6,320 nt of DNA from assembly GCA_030640215.1 (NCBI GenBank), contig DAOWJU010000033.1:1-6320 (forward strand), read 5' to 3'. Below, piece after piece: positions 1-6,320 of the stretch. The translations under genes were made by a program, and so were the position numbers. The notes under the pieces are model-generated. The model searched no databases. It had not been told where the DNA came from and saw only the letters and a list, made by a program, of their open reading frames with translations. Every line of letters begins with the position of its first letter. Within the stretch, counting starts at the first letter, position 1. This DNA comes from Desulfuromonadales bacterium (GTDB taxonomy: Bacteria > Desulfobacterota > Desulfuromonadia > Desulfuromonadales > BM103).

Positions 1-1982
1 ACCAGCGCTGATTCATCATCGACAAAGAGAATTTTCTCATGACCATTTGCGACCAGCAGATTGTCGTTCAATACAGGCTGTTCTTCGATGCAATAAATTT
101 TGGGTAAGTAGAGATGGAATTCGCTTCCTTGCCCAGGTTCACTATCCACATTCAGAAGGCCGCCATGGCTTTTGATGATACTGTGTGCAACTGACAGCCC
201 CAGACCAGTTCCACTCCCCAGCCCTTTGGTGGTGAAAAACGGATTGAATATCCGGTCAAGGACTTCGCGCTCCATACCGTGCCCGTTATCCTTGATCGTG
301 AGTTTCAGATAACTTCCCGGAGGCAAGCCAGCGTAGAGATCGTCATAACCAGGAACAACCGTGATCTCCTCTAGCCTTATTTCGAGGATACCGTCAGCTT
401 GATCTGCCATGGCATCTGCGGCATTGGTGCATATATTAAGGATAACCTGATGAATTTGGGTCGGGTCAGCAGCCACCATTCCCAGATCCGGCAAGATACT
501 TTTGCGGATTTCAATGGTGGAAGGAAGTGATGCACGCAGCAGGTTCAAACATTCATCTATAATGTGCTCAAGAATCACCGGTTTGCGTTCATGCAGGTCC
601 TGACGACTGATAGTCATAATTTGTTTTACCAGACTTTTGCCCCGACAACCGGCCTGGTAAACGATTTCAAGATGGTCTCGCAGCTTACTTTTTTGGGGGA
701 TATCATCCAGAACCAATTCGGTGTTGGTAAGTATTGCAGCCAGGATATTGTTGAAATCATGGGCAATTCCCCCAGCAAGGGTGGCGATGGCCTCCATCTT
801 TTGTGCCGTCCGCAATTGATCCTCCAGTTCGGTTTCATAGGTCACATCACGGATAACAGCAACATAGCGGACATTGTCTGAGTACCCACCATTGACAGGT
901 GAGACTTTTGCTTCGATCTGATATTGGGAGCCATCTTCGCGCTTGTTCAGGTACTGGCCTGTAATCGCTTCTCCAGACTCTATGACGGTTTTTATAGCTT
1001 GGTAGAAATCATCGTTGCGCCGGGCACAAGGCAGTTCATGCAGAGATTTGCCGATAACATCTTTGGCGACAACTCCACATATATGTTCCCAGGCCGGGTT
1101 GAGGTATTGAACTAAGGTCATTTTATCAAAAGTCAAGACCCCTTCAGAGGCCTGATGAATCACCTTGGCGAGGAGTAACTGCTCCTCTTTAACCTGTTTT
1201 TGAACCACTTCGCTCTGGATCGCTTTGATGCGATTAGCCAAGTCATCCGTGAGCTCTTCAAGCTGATTGGCCTCTTCTGGGTCGAAAGAGTCTTTTTCTG
1301 CAGCGAGAATAACCAATACACCGTAGACTTTATTACCATTACGCAACGGTAAGGAGATTGCGGAGGAAAATCCATGGGCCAGGGCCATTTCACTCCATGG
1401 CTTGAATTCAAGGCTTGACGTAATGTTGTGCACAATCATGGTTTGTCCGGTCCGGATGGTGCTACCGGCCGGACCTTGTCCATAGGTTGAGTCGTCCCAA
1501 CTCACCTTCAACGCATTCATATAACCTTCATCGTAACCCCAGTATGAGACCGGTTTTATACTCTTTTCAGCATCATCAGACGCGTACCCGACCCAGGCCA
1601 GACGATAACCTCCCAAAGCGACCAGAATCCGGCATATTTTTCGCAAAAGGTCATATTCATTATTGTCCCAAGTGGTTGCTTTCTTGCACTCACTGAAAAC
1701 TCTCAATGCACGATTGACACGTAACAATGACTCTTCGGCACGGATAAATGCCATCTCTCGATGACGGATCAGGAGGAACAATAGTTGTGCAGAAACAACA
1801 ATGAAGACCCACTGACTTAAAATTTTAGCATTTCGAAAGGTTTCAGGATCGGCGATCCACTTTGACAAGACAGGTTCGGAGAAAAAGACCCACATTCCGC
1901 CGACAATGGTATATATGACGCTGATAAAGAGTGCAGTGAACCAAGGTTTCAGGATTTTTTGCAAGAGAGTCAAATTCTTCAT
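1..1982 (-). CDS. Hybrid sensor histidine kinase (2 TM, GAF, PAS, HisKA, HATPase, start of receiver), C-terminus cut by window edge
   Basis: Translating the minus strand from the ATG at 1982 gives an open frame of 660 residues with no stop before the window edge. Seen: two hydrophobic helices (about residues 14-34 and 54-72) with only a short segment between them. A GAF-like domain follows (about 95-258), then a PAS domain (about 268-385, ending in a VAVIRDVT motif). Next is an H-box with GGIAHDFNN (phospho-acceptor His408), an N-box CTNAADAM (Asn520), a G1 box KDNGHG (564-569), an F-box FNPFFTTK (579-586) and a G2 box GSGTGLGLS (589-597). At 650-660 the sequence KILFVDDESAL begins a receiver domain with its acidic pocket (Asp655, Asp656); its phospho-acceptor Asp lies outside the window. 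By family knowledge it autophosphorylates on His and relays phosphate to a receiver. The minimal outer loop suggests that the signal is sensed in the cytoplasm by GAF or PAS; the ligand is unknown. The start is the first ATG after an in-frame TGA at 1989-1991; its ribosome binding site is weak. Confidence 0.95.
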   Translation of the reverse strand, partial: MKNLTLLQKILKPWFTALFISVIYTIVGGMWVFFSEPVLSKWIADPETFRNAKILSQWVFIVVSAQLLFLLIRHREMAFIRAEESLLRVNRALRVFSECKKATTWDNNEYDLLRKICRILVALGGYRLAWVGYASDDAEKSIKPVSYWGYDEGYMNALKVSWDDSTYGQGPAGSTIRTGQTMIVHNITSSLEFKPWSEMALAHGFSSAISLPLRNGNKVYGVLVILAAEKDSFDPEEANQLEELTDDLANRIKAIQSEVVQKQVKEEQLLLAKVIHQASEGVLTFDKMTLVQYLNPAWEHICGVVAKDVIGKSLHELPCARRNDDFYQAIKTVIESGEAITGQYLNKREDGSQYQIEAKVSPVNGGYSDNVRYVAVIRDVTYETELEDQLRTAQKMEAIATLAGGIAHDFNNILAAILTNTELVLDDIPQKSKLRDHLEIVYQAGCRGKSLVKQIMTISRQDLHERKPVILEHIIDECLNLLRASLPSTIEIRKSILPDLGMVAADPTQIHQVILNICTNAADAMADQADGILEIRLEEITVVPGYDDLYAGLPPGSYLKLTIKDNGHGMEREVLDRIFNPFFTTKGLGSGTGLGLSVAHSIIKSHGGLLNVDSEPGQGSEFHLYLPKIYCIEEQPVLNDNLLVANGHEKILFVDDESAL

Positions 1983-2005
1983 TCCATCTCATCATTGGAA
2001 TACAA

Positions 2006-2044
2006 GACCGTGTTGTCTACTCTTAGAGTCAACCTGTCACGGTC
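2006..2044. repeat. Two-part inverted repeat (possible hairpin) ahead of the kinase start
   Basis: GACCGTG at 2006-2012 is perfectly complementary to CACGGTC at 2038-2044. The pairing can continue inward with TTG (2013-2015) and CAA (2030-2032). A second inner stem ACTC (2019-2022) and GAGT (2026-2029) closes on a TTA loop. Unpaired bulges are 3 and 5 bases. On the minus strand this would form in the mRNA about 24 bases upstream of the kinase ATG and would include the stop codon of the small frame at 2029-2103. On the plus strand a run of six T follows at 2051-2056, about 6 bases after the stem. That could end transcription running antisense into this region, although the gap and long loop make it a poor standard terminator. 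Confidence 0.55.
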
Positions 2045-2103
2045 GATCTGTTTTTTAGAAACTGGGGAGAAAGCCAATTGAGACGACTCTCGATCTTAAG
2101 CAT
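2029..2103 (-). CDS. Possible 24-residue leader peptide upstream of the kinase gene
   Basis: An ATG at 2103 opens a frame of 24 codons (it begins MLKIESRLNW and ends in STVTG) closed by TGA at 2029-2031. Support comes from its ribosome binding site, a perfect AGGAGGT nine bases before the ATG and the best match to the anti-Shine-Dalgarno sequence that I noticed upstream of any start here. The peptide has no recognisable motif, no transmembrane segment and no run of one amino acid of the kind seen in amino-acid attenuators. It is not in frame with the kinase (offset by one base) and ends 46 bases before the kinase ATG. Its stop codon lies in the loop side of the inverted repeat at 2006-2044. 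It may be a regulatory upstream frame, a remnant of a former gene start, or chance. Confidence 0.3.
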   Translation of the reverse strand: MLKIESRLNWLSPQFLKNRSTVTG

Positions 2104-2112
2104 TTCTAATTT

Positions 2113-2119
2113 ACCTCCT
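2113..2119 (-). promoter_or_regulatory. Strong Shine-Dalgarno sequence (AGGAGGT) of the small frame
   Basis: The minus strand reads AGGAGGT with nine bases (aaattagaa) before the ATG at 2103. This is close to ideal in both match and spacing. It is notable because the kinase start at 1982 has only the weak GAGATGGA stretch in front of it, so ribosomes would be expected to load at the small frame first. Confidence 0.45.
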
Positions 2120-2341
2120 AAAGACCAATCCGTCAATCCTGTATATGTAATTATTTTCCAGTAGAGTGATAGGGGTTTGCTTTCGCCAAGGTGAAGGCGT
2201 ACCACCAATGAGGAATGGGGGAGAGGATGCTTTACCCGTCAAGGTGGGGATTTTTACCAGATCAAGGGAGTTTCTAATTATCCAAGGCCACTTACATTAT
2301 CCTTACCAATTGCTGCCTACGTTTTCCTGACAAACAGCAAC

Positions 2342-3088
2342 TCACTTAGAAATTCTCTGCCTCACCACCTCAAAGAGTGCTACAGCACTTGCCGAAGCAG
2401 CATTGAGCGAATCAACTTTGCCGATCATCGGTATCTCCAGCAAACCATCACAGAGTTCGCGCGTCAGATGACGCAAACCATCCCCTTCACTGCCGATCAC
2501 CAGGGCAATGTTTCCCGAGAGATCCGTGCTGAACAACGGCTGGGCGTTTTCTCCAGCGGCCAATCCGTAGATCCAGAAACCACTTTTTTTCAATTGTTCC
2601 ATAACTCGGGCAAGGTTCGTCACCTGACAGACGGCCAGATGTTCCGCCGCACCAGCCGAAGCACGATCGACCACGTTGGTAATGCCGCAGCTGCGATCCT
2701 TGGTCAAAATCACACCCTGACAACCGGCAGCATCAGCGTTGCGCAGAATGGCACCCAGGTTGTGAGGATCAGTAATCCCGTCAAGAAGCAGAAAGAGCCC
2801 GGCCTTCCCGGAGGCTTGCCATTCTGCAAGGAGGTCTTCGATCTCCATATAAGGAAACGGCTCCATACTTAAGACCACGCCCTGGTGATGGGTTTGGTCC
2901 GCCATACGGTCCAGATCCTGACGTTTTCTTTGCCGTACCGGAATACCGCGTTCACGCGCTAGAATCAGTAGTTCCTCGACCCTCTGACCAGCACCTTTTT
3001 CATCGACAAATAGTTCGAGTGGCTGACGCTTTCCGCGCAACGCCTCACGTACCGGGTGAATCCCGTAAAGATAATCGACTTTCACCAC
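2342..3088 (-). CDS. rlmB: 23S rRNA (guanosine-2251-2'-O)-methyltransferase (TrmH/SpoU family)
   Basis: The 248-residue protein matches the usual RlmB length (about 245). The N-terminal substrate-binding domain starts YGIHPVREAL (8-17) and ends near the HHQGVVL motif (67-73). The SPOUT catalytic domain shows all three TrmH-family motifs: motif 1 DGITDPHNLGAILRNADAAG (103-122, with conserved Asn110 and Arg116), motif 2 IALVIGSEGDGL (194-205) and motif 3 EIPMIGKVDSLNAASASA (218-235, with Ser227 and Asn229 at the cofactor knot). Family knowledge: it uses S-adenosylmethionine to methylate the ribose of G2251 in the P loop of 23S rRNA. The related tRNA enzyme TrmH is less likely given the N-terminal domain and HQG motif. 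The start is GTG 3088, directly after the pyrF stop, with GGGAG (3097-3101) eight bases upstream; GTG 3085 is an alternative. Confidence 0.93.
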   Translation of the reverse strand: MVKVDYLYGIHPVREALRGKRQPLELFVDEKGAGQRVEELLILARERGIPVRQRKRQDLDRMADQTHHQGVVLSMEPFPYMEIEDLLAEWQASGKAGLFLLLDGITDPHNLGAILRNADAAGCQGVILTKDRSCGITNVVDRASAGAAEHLAVCQVTNLARVMEQLKKSGFWIYGLAAGENAQPLFSTDLSGNIALVIGSEGDGLRHLTRELCDGLLEIPMIGKVDSLNAASASAVALFEVVRQRISK

Positions 3089-3844
3089 CTAAGAATCTCC
3101 CAACACAGCCGAAGAGCCTTCCAGGGCTGCTTGCATTTCTTCAAGAATCATTCGGGCCGCTGCCGCAGGATCTGCCGCTGCGGAAATCGGTCGGCCAATC
3201 ACCAGGTAGTCAGCACCGGCGCGCAGAGCATCGCCGGGCGTGGTAACCCGCTTCTGGTCGTCCTGAGACGCGAATGTCGGCCGCACACCGGGGGTGACAA
3301 TCGCGAAATCTTCACCACAAGCGTCGCGGATCAGACCGACTTCTTTCGGTGAAGCAACCACACCGTCCATACCGGCATCCTTAGCCAGCTTGGCCAGTTT
3401 AGGCACCATCACCTCAACCGGACGATCAATACCGACGCCGCGCAGAGTCTCCTGGTTTGACGAAGTCAGAATCGTTACCGCAAGCATAACCGGGCGATCT
3501 GGATTGCCGCGCGGACAAACCTTATCAACCTCGGAGACCAGTTTGGCCATCATCTCGAAACCACCGAGAGCGTGGACGTTGAACATCTTCACGCCGAGTC
3601 GCAAAGCCTCAAGACCAGCCATCGCCACAGTGTTCGGGATGTCATGATACTTCAGGTCGAGAAAAACATCGCCACCGCCATCCTGCACCAGGTTAACAAC
3701 TTCCGGGCCGCACTTGGTAAAGAGTTGTTTGCCGATCTTGAACAGACCGACTTGCCCCTGCAATTGCTCAACCCAGCTGCGAGCAGCATCCAGATTGTCG
3801 ACATCAAGGGCGAATATCAGTTTTTCTTTGGCATCATTCATCAT
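3089..3844 (-). CDS. pyrF: Orotidine 5'-phosphate decarboxylase
   Basis: It converts OMP to UMP, the last step of de novo pyrimidine synthesis, in the cytoplasm. Numbering from ATG 3844 (251 residues, somewhat longer than typical bacterial PyrF of about 235), the complete active site is visible: FALD (Asp14), FKIG (Lys36) and the signature FLDLKYHDIPNT (61-72, with Asp63, Lys65 and Asp68 of the catalytic array). The phosphate-binding loop is at GVRP (186-189) and IGRPI (217-221). The extra length is mostly a C-terminal tail after the last helix. Three starts are possible in a row: GTG 3847, ATG 3844 and ATG 3841. An AGGA at 3852-3855 lies seven bases from ATG 3844, which I therefore prefer. 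The start overlaps the end of the upstream DUF4388 gene by 11 bases, and its stop touches the rlmB start, which suggests coupling with both. Confidence 0.95.
   Translation of the reverse strand: MMNDAKEKLIFALDVDNLDAARSWVEQLQGQVGLFKIGKQLFTKCGPEVVNLVQDGGGDVFLDLKYHDIPNTVAMAGLEALRLGVKMFNVHALGGFEMMAKLVSEVDKVCPRGNPDRPVMLAVTILTSSNQETLRGVGIDRPVEVMVPKLAKLAKDAGMDGVVASPKEVGLIRDACGEDFAIVTPGVRPTFASQDDQKRVTTPGDALRAGADYLVIGRPISAAADPAAAARMILEEMQAALEGSSAVLGDS
3097..3101 (-). promoter_or_regulatory. Ribosome binding site of rlmB that supports the GTG start
   Basis: GGGAG on the minus strand ends eight bases before GTG 3088 and eleven before GTG 3085. It lies within the last pyrF codons. The pyrF stop TAG directly abuts the GTG, an arrangement that favours re-initiation by the same ribosome. 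Confidence 0.5.
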
Positions 3845-5069
3845 CACGAGATCCTATTAAGTCCTGTACACGTTGTGAAACTTCCTGTACTCGCTTGATC
3901 AGAGCGGAAGAATCAGCCGCACCGAGCTCCCGACGGGCAGCGATACACTCCATATAAACCAGCTCACTCAAAGACTCCGAAAGCAGGCGCAGCTTGTCAC
4001 CTTCTTCAAGACCGGCCAGGTTGGCGAGCACACGGCCACCATCCACGGAACCGTCTTCCTTGAGAGTCGTTTGTCTGAATACGTAAGAAAAGGGTTGCGG
4101 CAGATCACGCAGGAAGCAGGAGACTTCATCACGGAACTGTGGATTCTTGGCTGACACCACCGAATGCATGGCGACCAGGACACCATTAAAGATAGTGACA
4201 ACCTCACCGAGGACGCCCTCCACAGCCACCGTTGGCGCTTCCTCCATGGTGACGATACCGCGTTCAACCAGTTGGCTTAAAAGCCGTATGGAATCGAACT
4301 CACCTGAACCGGAGCGCCGCAGCAGTTCTTTGACACTACTGACACCGGCCTGGATCAGGGCTACCATCTTCTGAGAGACGCTATCAAGATCGTTGGGGGT
4401 ATCGCCAGTCGCCACAGGAATGGCATCAAGCGACTTGACTTTCTGCATGTAGACAGCTCGCTCATCGACTCTGCGCAGCCCTTCCATAACCAGATTCTGG
4501 GTGCCCATGGAGAGGCTCACCACCTGATCTTCATCGAGGGGGGTGTCGACAAAAACATATGAGCCTTCATGAAAGGCAAACAGGTTGTAAACGATGGTTT
4601 CGACCTGGTTCCGGGTTGCCGCCCAGAGATCCTTGGAAGTGATGACATCCTGATCAACCAGGATTTTGTCAAGCGGTAGCTCACCATTGGCGAACTGACG
4701 TGCACCCTGCAGGGTCTCACGGTCAAACTTACCCAGGCTGTAAAGGATTTCGCCGATCTCTTCTTCTGGAAAAGTGCTTGTGGCATAAACGATCTCACCA
4801 TTCTGGAAGCAAAGAGTTTTGTTGCCACCGGAAAGAATGAAATGCAAAACGCCTGATTTGCGGAACATATTGAAGAAGGAGAGGAGATCGACAACCCCGC
4901 CTTCAACAAGCTGACCGGTCATCAGGACCTTGTCATCACCAGCGGTAGCCTCCAGCAGAAGATGATTAGCGGAGCATGACGACAACCGCAGCGACTTGGC
5001 CTCAAGAGTCTTGACGACGCCGGGCGGCAGAGTCAATCGTCCACCTTTTTCAAGCAGAATCTCATTCAT
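3834..5069 (-). CDS. DUF4388 (PATAN-type) protein of unknown function
   Basis: The 411-residue protein has no signal peptide or membrane segment and is probably cytoplasmic. Residues 1-42 contain EKGGRLTLPPGVV, resembling the first strands of an AbrB/SpoVT DNA-binding hairpin; this is an inference from pattern. Residues about 50-205 match my memory of DUF4388: TGQLVEGGVVDLLSFF, KSGVLHF, a CFQNGEIVYA strand, then ILVDQDVITSKDLW, an aromatic FHEGSYVF strand and GLRRVDERA. Residues 225-280 resemble a small helical winged-helix-like segment (VKELLRRS, LLSQLVERGIV). The rest (290-405) is helical and of no known family. DUF4388 is related to the N-terminal domain of cyanobacterial PatA and often occurs with two-component proteins in Deltaproteobacteria, which suggests a signalling or protein-interaction role. 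The ATG is the first possible start after an in-frame TAG nine bases upstream; only a distant AGAGAG serves as ribosome site. It lies 15 bases after proS and overlaps pyrF. Confidence 0.85.
   Translation of the reverse strand: MNEILLEKGGRLTLPPGVVKTLEAKSLRLSSCSANHLLLEATAGDDKVLMTGQLVEGGVVDLLSFFNMFRKSGVLHFILSGGNKTLCFQNGEIVYATSTFPEEEIGEILYSLGKFDRETLQGARQFANGELPLDKILVDQDVITSKDLWAATRNQVETIVYNLFAFHEGSYVFVDTPLDEDQVVSLSMGTQNLVMEGLRRVDERAVYMQKVKSLDAIPVATGDTPNDLDSVSQKMVALIQAGVSSVKELLRRSGSGEFDSIRLLSQLVERGIVTMEEAPTVAVEGVLGEVVTIFNGVLVAMHSVVSAKNPQFRDEVSCFLRDLPQPFSYVFRQTTLKEDGSVDGGRVLANLAGLEEGDKLRLLSESLSELVYMECIAARRELGAADSSALIKRVQEVSQRVQDLIGSRDDE
3852..3855 (-). promoter_or_regulatory. Ribosome binding site of pyrF that decides its start
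   Basis: AGGA on the minus strand lies seven bases before ATG 3844, four before GTG 3847 and ten before ATG 3841. Spacing favours ATG 3844. The site lies inside the last codons of the DUF4388 gene, so ribosomes ending that gene pass over it. Confidence 0.5.
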
Positions 5070-5084
5070 AGCGATCTATTCTCT

Positions 5085-6320
5085 CTATTTGACCACAAGC
5101 GCCGCACGAACCTGCTCGGCAACTTTAGCCGCAGCACCTTCGATTGGCAGCATGACCCGCTCACCGCCGCGACGATCTTGAAGCTCAAAAGACTGCTCTT
5201 TCAAGCCACGGGCGCCAACATTAACGCGCAGTGGGATACCGATCAGATCAGCATCCTTAAACTTACTGCCGGGACGTTCATCACGATCATCAAGAAGCAC
5301 CTCGATCCCTTCGGTAAGCAGATCCTGATAGAGCTTTTCGCCAGCGGCAAACACCGCTTCGTCCTTCGGGTTAAGCACGGTCACGATCACCTGGAACGGA
5401 GCCAGCGGCATTGGCCAGATAATGCCATTGTCATCATGGTTCTGCTCGATTGCAGCAGCGGCCGTACGACCGATACCGATACCGTAGCAGCCCATAACCA
5501 GAGTTCGTTCCTTGCCCTGGTCGTCAAGCACCGTCGCGTTCATCGCTTCCGAATACTTGGTTCCCAGTTTGAACACGTGACCAACTTCGATACCCCTCCA
5601 GATTTCCAATTTACCTGCACAGCGAGGGCAATCATCGCCAGCGACAGCTTCGCGCAGGTCAACAAAAGCTTCAACCTGGAAATCACGGCCATGATTAGCA
5701 CCGGTGAGATGGAAATTTTCTTCATTGGCACCGAGACCGAAATCGCTCATGGTCGCCAGATCCTGATCGGCAATCACCCGACAGGAGATACCAATTGGTC
5801 CGGAGAACCCGGTCGGGGAACCAGTGACTTTCCTGACCAACTCTTCGTCAGCCATTTGAATGTGATTGCAATCGAGGAAATTACAGAGTTTGACTTCGTT
5901 AAGTTTTCGATCACCGCGCAGCAGCACAGCCACAGTCTCTTCACGATCATTCTGCAGCACAAGGGTTTTGACCATCTGCTGCGGCTTCTCTTTAAGGAAC
6001 GCAGCAACATCATCAATACTTTTCAGGTTGGGCGTCGCGACCTTACCCAACTCCATGGTCGGAGCAGAAGCTTCTCCAGCAGGCGCCCGCAACTCGGCTT
6101 TTTCAACATTAGCGGCGTATTCACAACTGTCACAAGAAACAATCGCATCCTCACCGGTTTCGGCAAGCACCATAAACTCATGTGAAAAGCTGCCACCGAT
6201 GGTCCCTGAGTCCGCTTCAACAGCACGGAACTCGAGTCCACAACGCTCAAAAACCCGCCGGTAGGCCTGATACATTTTCTGATAAGAAACATCGGCGCCG
6301 GCATCATCAACCGCTTTGGC
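5085..6320 (-). CDS. proS: Prolyl-tRNA synthetase, bacterial type with editing domain; N-terminus outside window
   Basis: The frame is open to the window edge, giving 411 visible residues. A full bacterial ProRS is about 570, so roughly 160 N-terminal residues (motif 1 and the start of motif 2) are missing; the internal ATG at 6275 is not the start. In visible numbering: the signature FRAVEADSGTIGGS with SHEF (31-49) of the class II catalytic core; a CDSC pair (63-66); the inserted editing domain that clears mischarged Ala-tRNA(Pro) (about 95-215, with LLRGDRKLNEVK); a second CPRC pair (231-234); HVFKLGTKYSEAM (248-260); motif 3 GCYGIGIGRTAAAAIEQ (277-293); then the C-terminal anticodon-binding domain (about 308-411, with DDRDERPGSKFKDADLIGIP). 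It charges tRNA(Pro) with proline in the cytoplasm. The editing domain distinguishes it from the shorter archaeal/eukaryote-type enzyme. It is the most upstream visible member of the gene string. Confidence 0.96.
   Translation of the reverse strand, partial: AKAVDDAGADVSYQKMYQAYRRVFERCGLEFRAVEADSGTIGGSFSHEFMVLAETGEDAIVSCDSCEYAANVEKAELRAPAGEASAPTMELGKVATPNLKSIDDVAAFLKEKPQQMVKTLVLQNDREETVAVLLRGDRKLNEVKLCNFLDCNHIQMADEELVRKVTGSPTGFSGPIGISCRVIADQDLATMSDFGLGANEENFHLTGANHGRDFQVEAFVDLREAVAGDDCPRCAGKLEIWRGIEVGHVFKLGTKYSEAMNATVLDDQGKERTLVMGCYGIGIGRTAAAAIEQNHDDNGIIWPMPLAPFQVIVTVLNPKDEAVFAAGEKLYQDLLTEGIEVLLDDRDERPGSKFKDADLIGIPLRVNVGARGLKEQSFELQDRRGGERVMLPIEGAAAKVAEQVRAALVVK

Larger units (their letters stand above)
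1983..2341. other. 359-base intergenic and leader region between rlmB and the kinase gene
   Basis: No long reading frame is present on either strand. It contains the small frame at 2029-2103, its ribosome binding site, and the inverted repeat at 2006-2044. Other weak structures are a CGCC/GGCG hairpin with an 8-base loop (2184-2199) and, just after the rlmB stop, a TTGCTG/CAGCAA pair (2310-2340) with a 19-base loop and no T-run. A minus-strand GATAAT around 2295-2300 resembles a -10 box but has no good -35 at normal spacing. I cannot match the region to a riboswitch family I know; the c-di-GMP-I core motifs are not present. By position it should hold the end of the rlmB transcript and the promoter of the kinase gene. 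Confidence 0.6.

Noticed and set aside
564..1696. Several short frames on both strands within the kinase region
   Set aside because: The minus-strand frame from 1982 to 1 is intact and carries GAF, PAS, HisKA and HATPase motifs; the short frames are its shadows.
1..1982. Possible frameshift or decay of the kinase, because the region shows only fragmentary short frames at first glance
   Set aside because: Translating it base by base gave one continuous frame with all kinase boxes; it only lacks a stop because it runs past the window edge.
2126..2139. Direct repeat CAATCC-GT-CAATCC as a regulator binding site
   Set aside because: Two six-base copies at an 8-base period are too short to claim without more copies or conservation; mentioned only as part of the leader.
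2150..2300. c-di-GMP-I (GEMM) riboswitch, suggested by GCAAACC-like and GGTAAAGC-like stretches
   Set aside because: The order and the core motifs (a CACGCACAGGCAAACC-like stretch and a GACGCAAAGCC-like stretch) are not present.
2291..2320. Sigma-70 promoter with GATAAT -10 on the minus strand
   Set aside because: No TTGACA-like -35 is found 16-18 bases upstream, and no extended -10 TG is present.
2310..2340. TTGCTG/CAGCAA inverted repeat just after rlmB as an intrinsic terminator
   Set aside because: It is a six-pair stem with a 19-base loop and no T-run on the minus strand, so it is not a convincing terminator.
2342..3088. rlmB motif 3 reading SLNAASASA instead of the commoner SLNVSVA as a sign of altered activity
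   Set aside because: The key Ser and Asn are kept, and small-residue changes in this helix seem compatible with the family; no reason to infer loss of function.
5178..6185. A 335-codon open frame on the plus strand opposite proS
   Set aside because: It lies wholly antisense to a clear prolyl-tRNA synthetase with all family motifs. Its translation shows no domain or recognisable motif, and it is explained by codon bias of the real gene.

Overview
The window looks like chromosomal DNA from a deltaproteobacterium of the Desulfuromonadales (Geobacter, Desulfuromonas or Pelobacter type). This is an inference from protein style: a bacterial-type prolyl-tRNA synthetase with an editing insertion, a PATAN/DUF4388 protein of the kind abundant in that group, and a GAF-PAS hybrid histidine kinase. 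GC content appears moderate. I see no mobile element, CRISPR array, rRNA or tRNA. Every convincing gene lies on the minus strand, so the window is described below from right to left, in the direction of transcription.

Right part (6320 to 2342): a tightly packed gene string. It runs proS (its N-terminal part lies beyond the window edge), a 411-residue DUF4388 protein, pyrF (orotidine 5'-phosphate decarboxylase) and rlmB (23S rRNA Gm2251 2'-O-methyltransferase). The junctions are a 15-nt gap, an 11-nt overlap and a 0-nt gap, so this is very probably one operon with translational coupling. Three genes are housekeeping (tRNA charging, UMP synthesis, ribosome modification). The DUF4388 protein is the only one of unknown function.

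Middle (2341 to 1983): 359 bases with no long gene. It holds a short 24-codon reading frame preceded by a perfect AGGAGGT ribosome binding site. It also holds a two-part inverted repeat that overlaps the end of that frame and lies just ahead of the kinase start. I found no convincing intrinsic terminator after rlmB and no strong sigma-70 promoter by eye. This is the least explained part of the window.

Left part (1982 to 1): one uninterrupted reading frame that leaves the window. It encodes a membrane-anchored hybrid sensor histidine kinase (two transmembrane helices, GAF, PAS, HisKA, HATPase) whose C-terminal receiver domain is just beginning at the edge.

Overall this is mostly ordinary core genome. 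The points worth a second look are the leader of the kinase gene (small frame plus hairpin) and the DUF4388 protein with a possible AbrB-like N-terminus inside a housekeeping operon.
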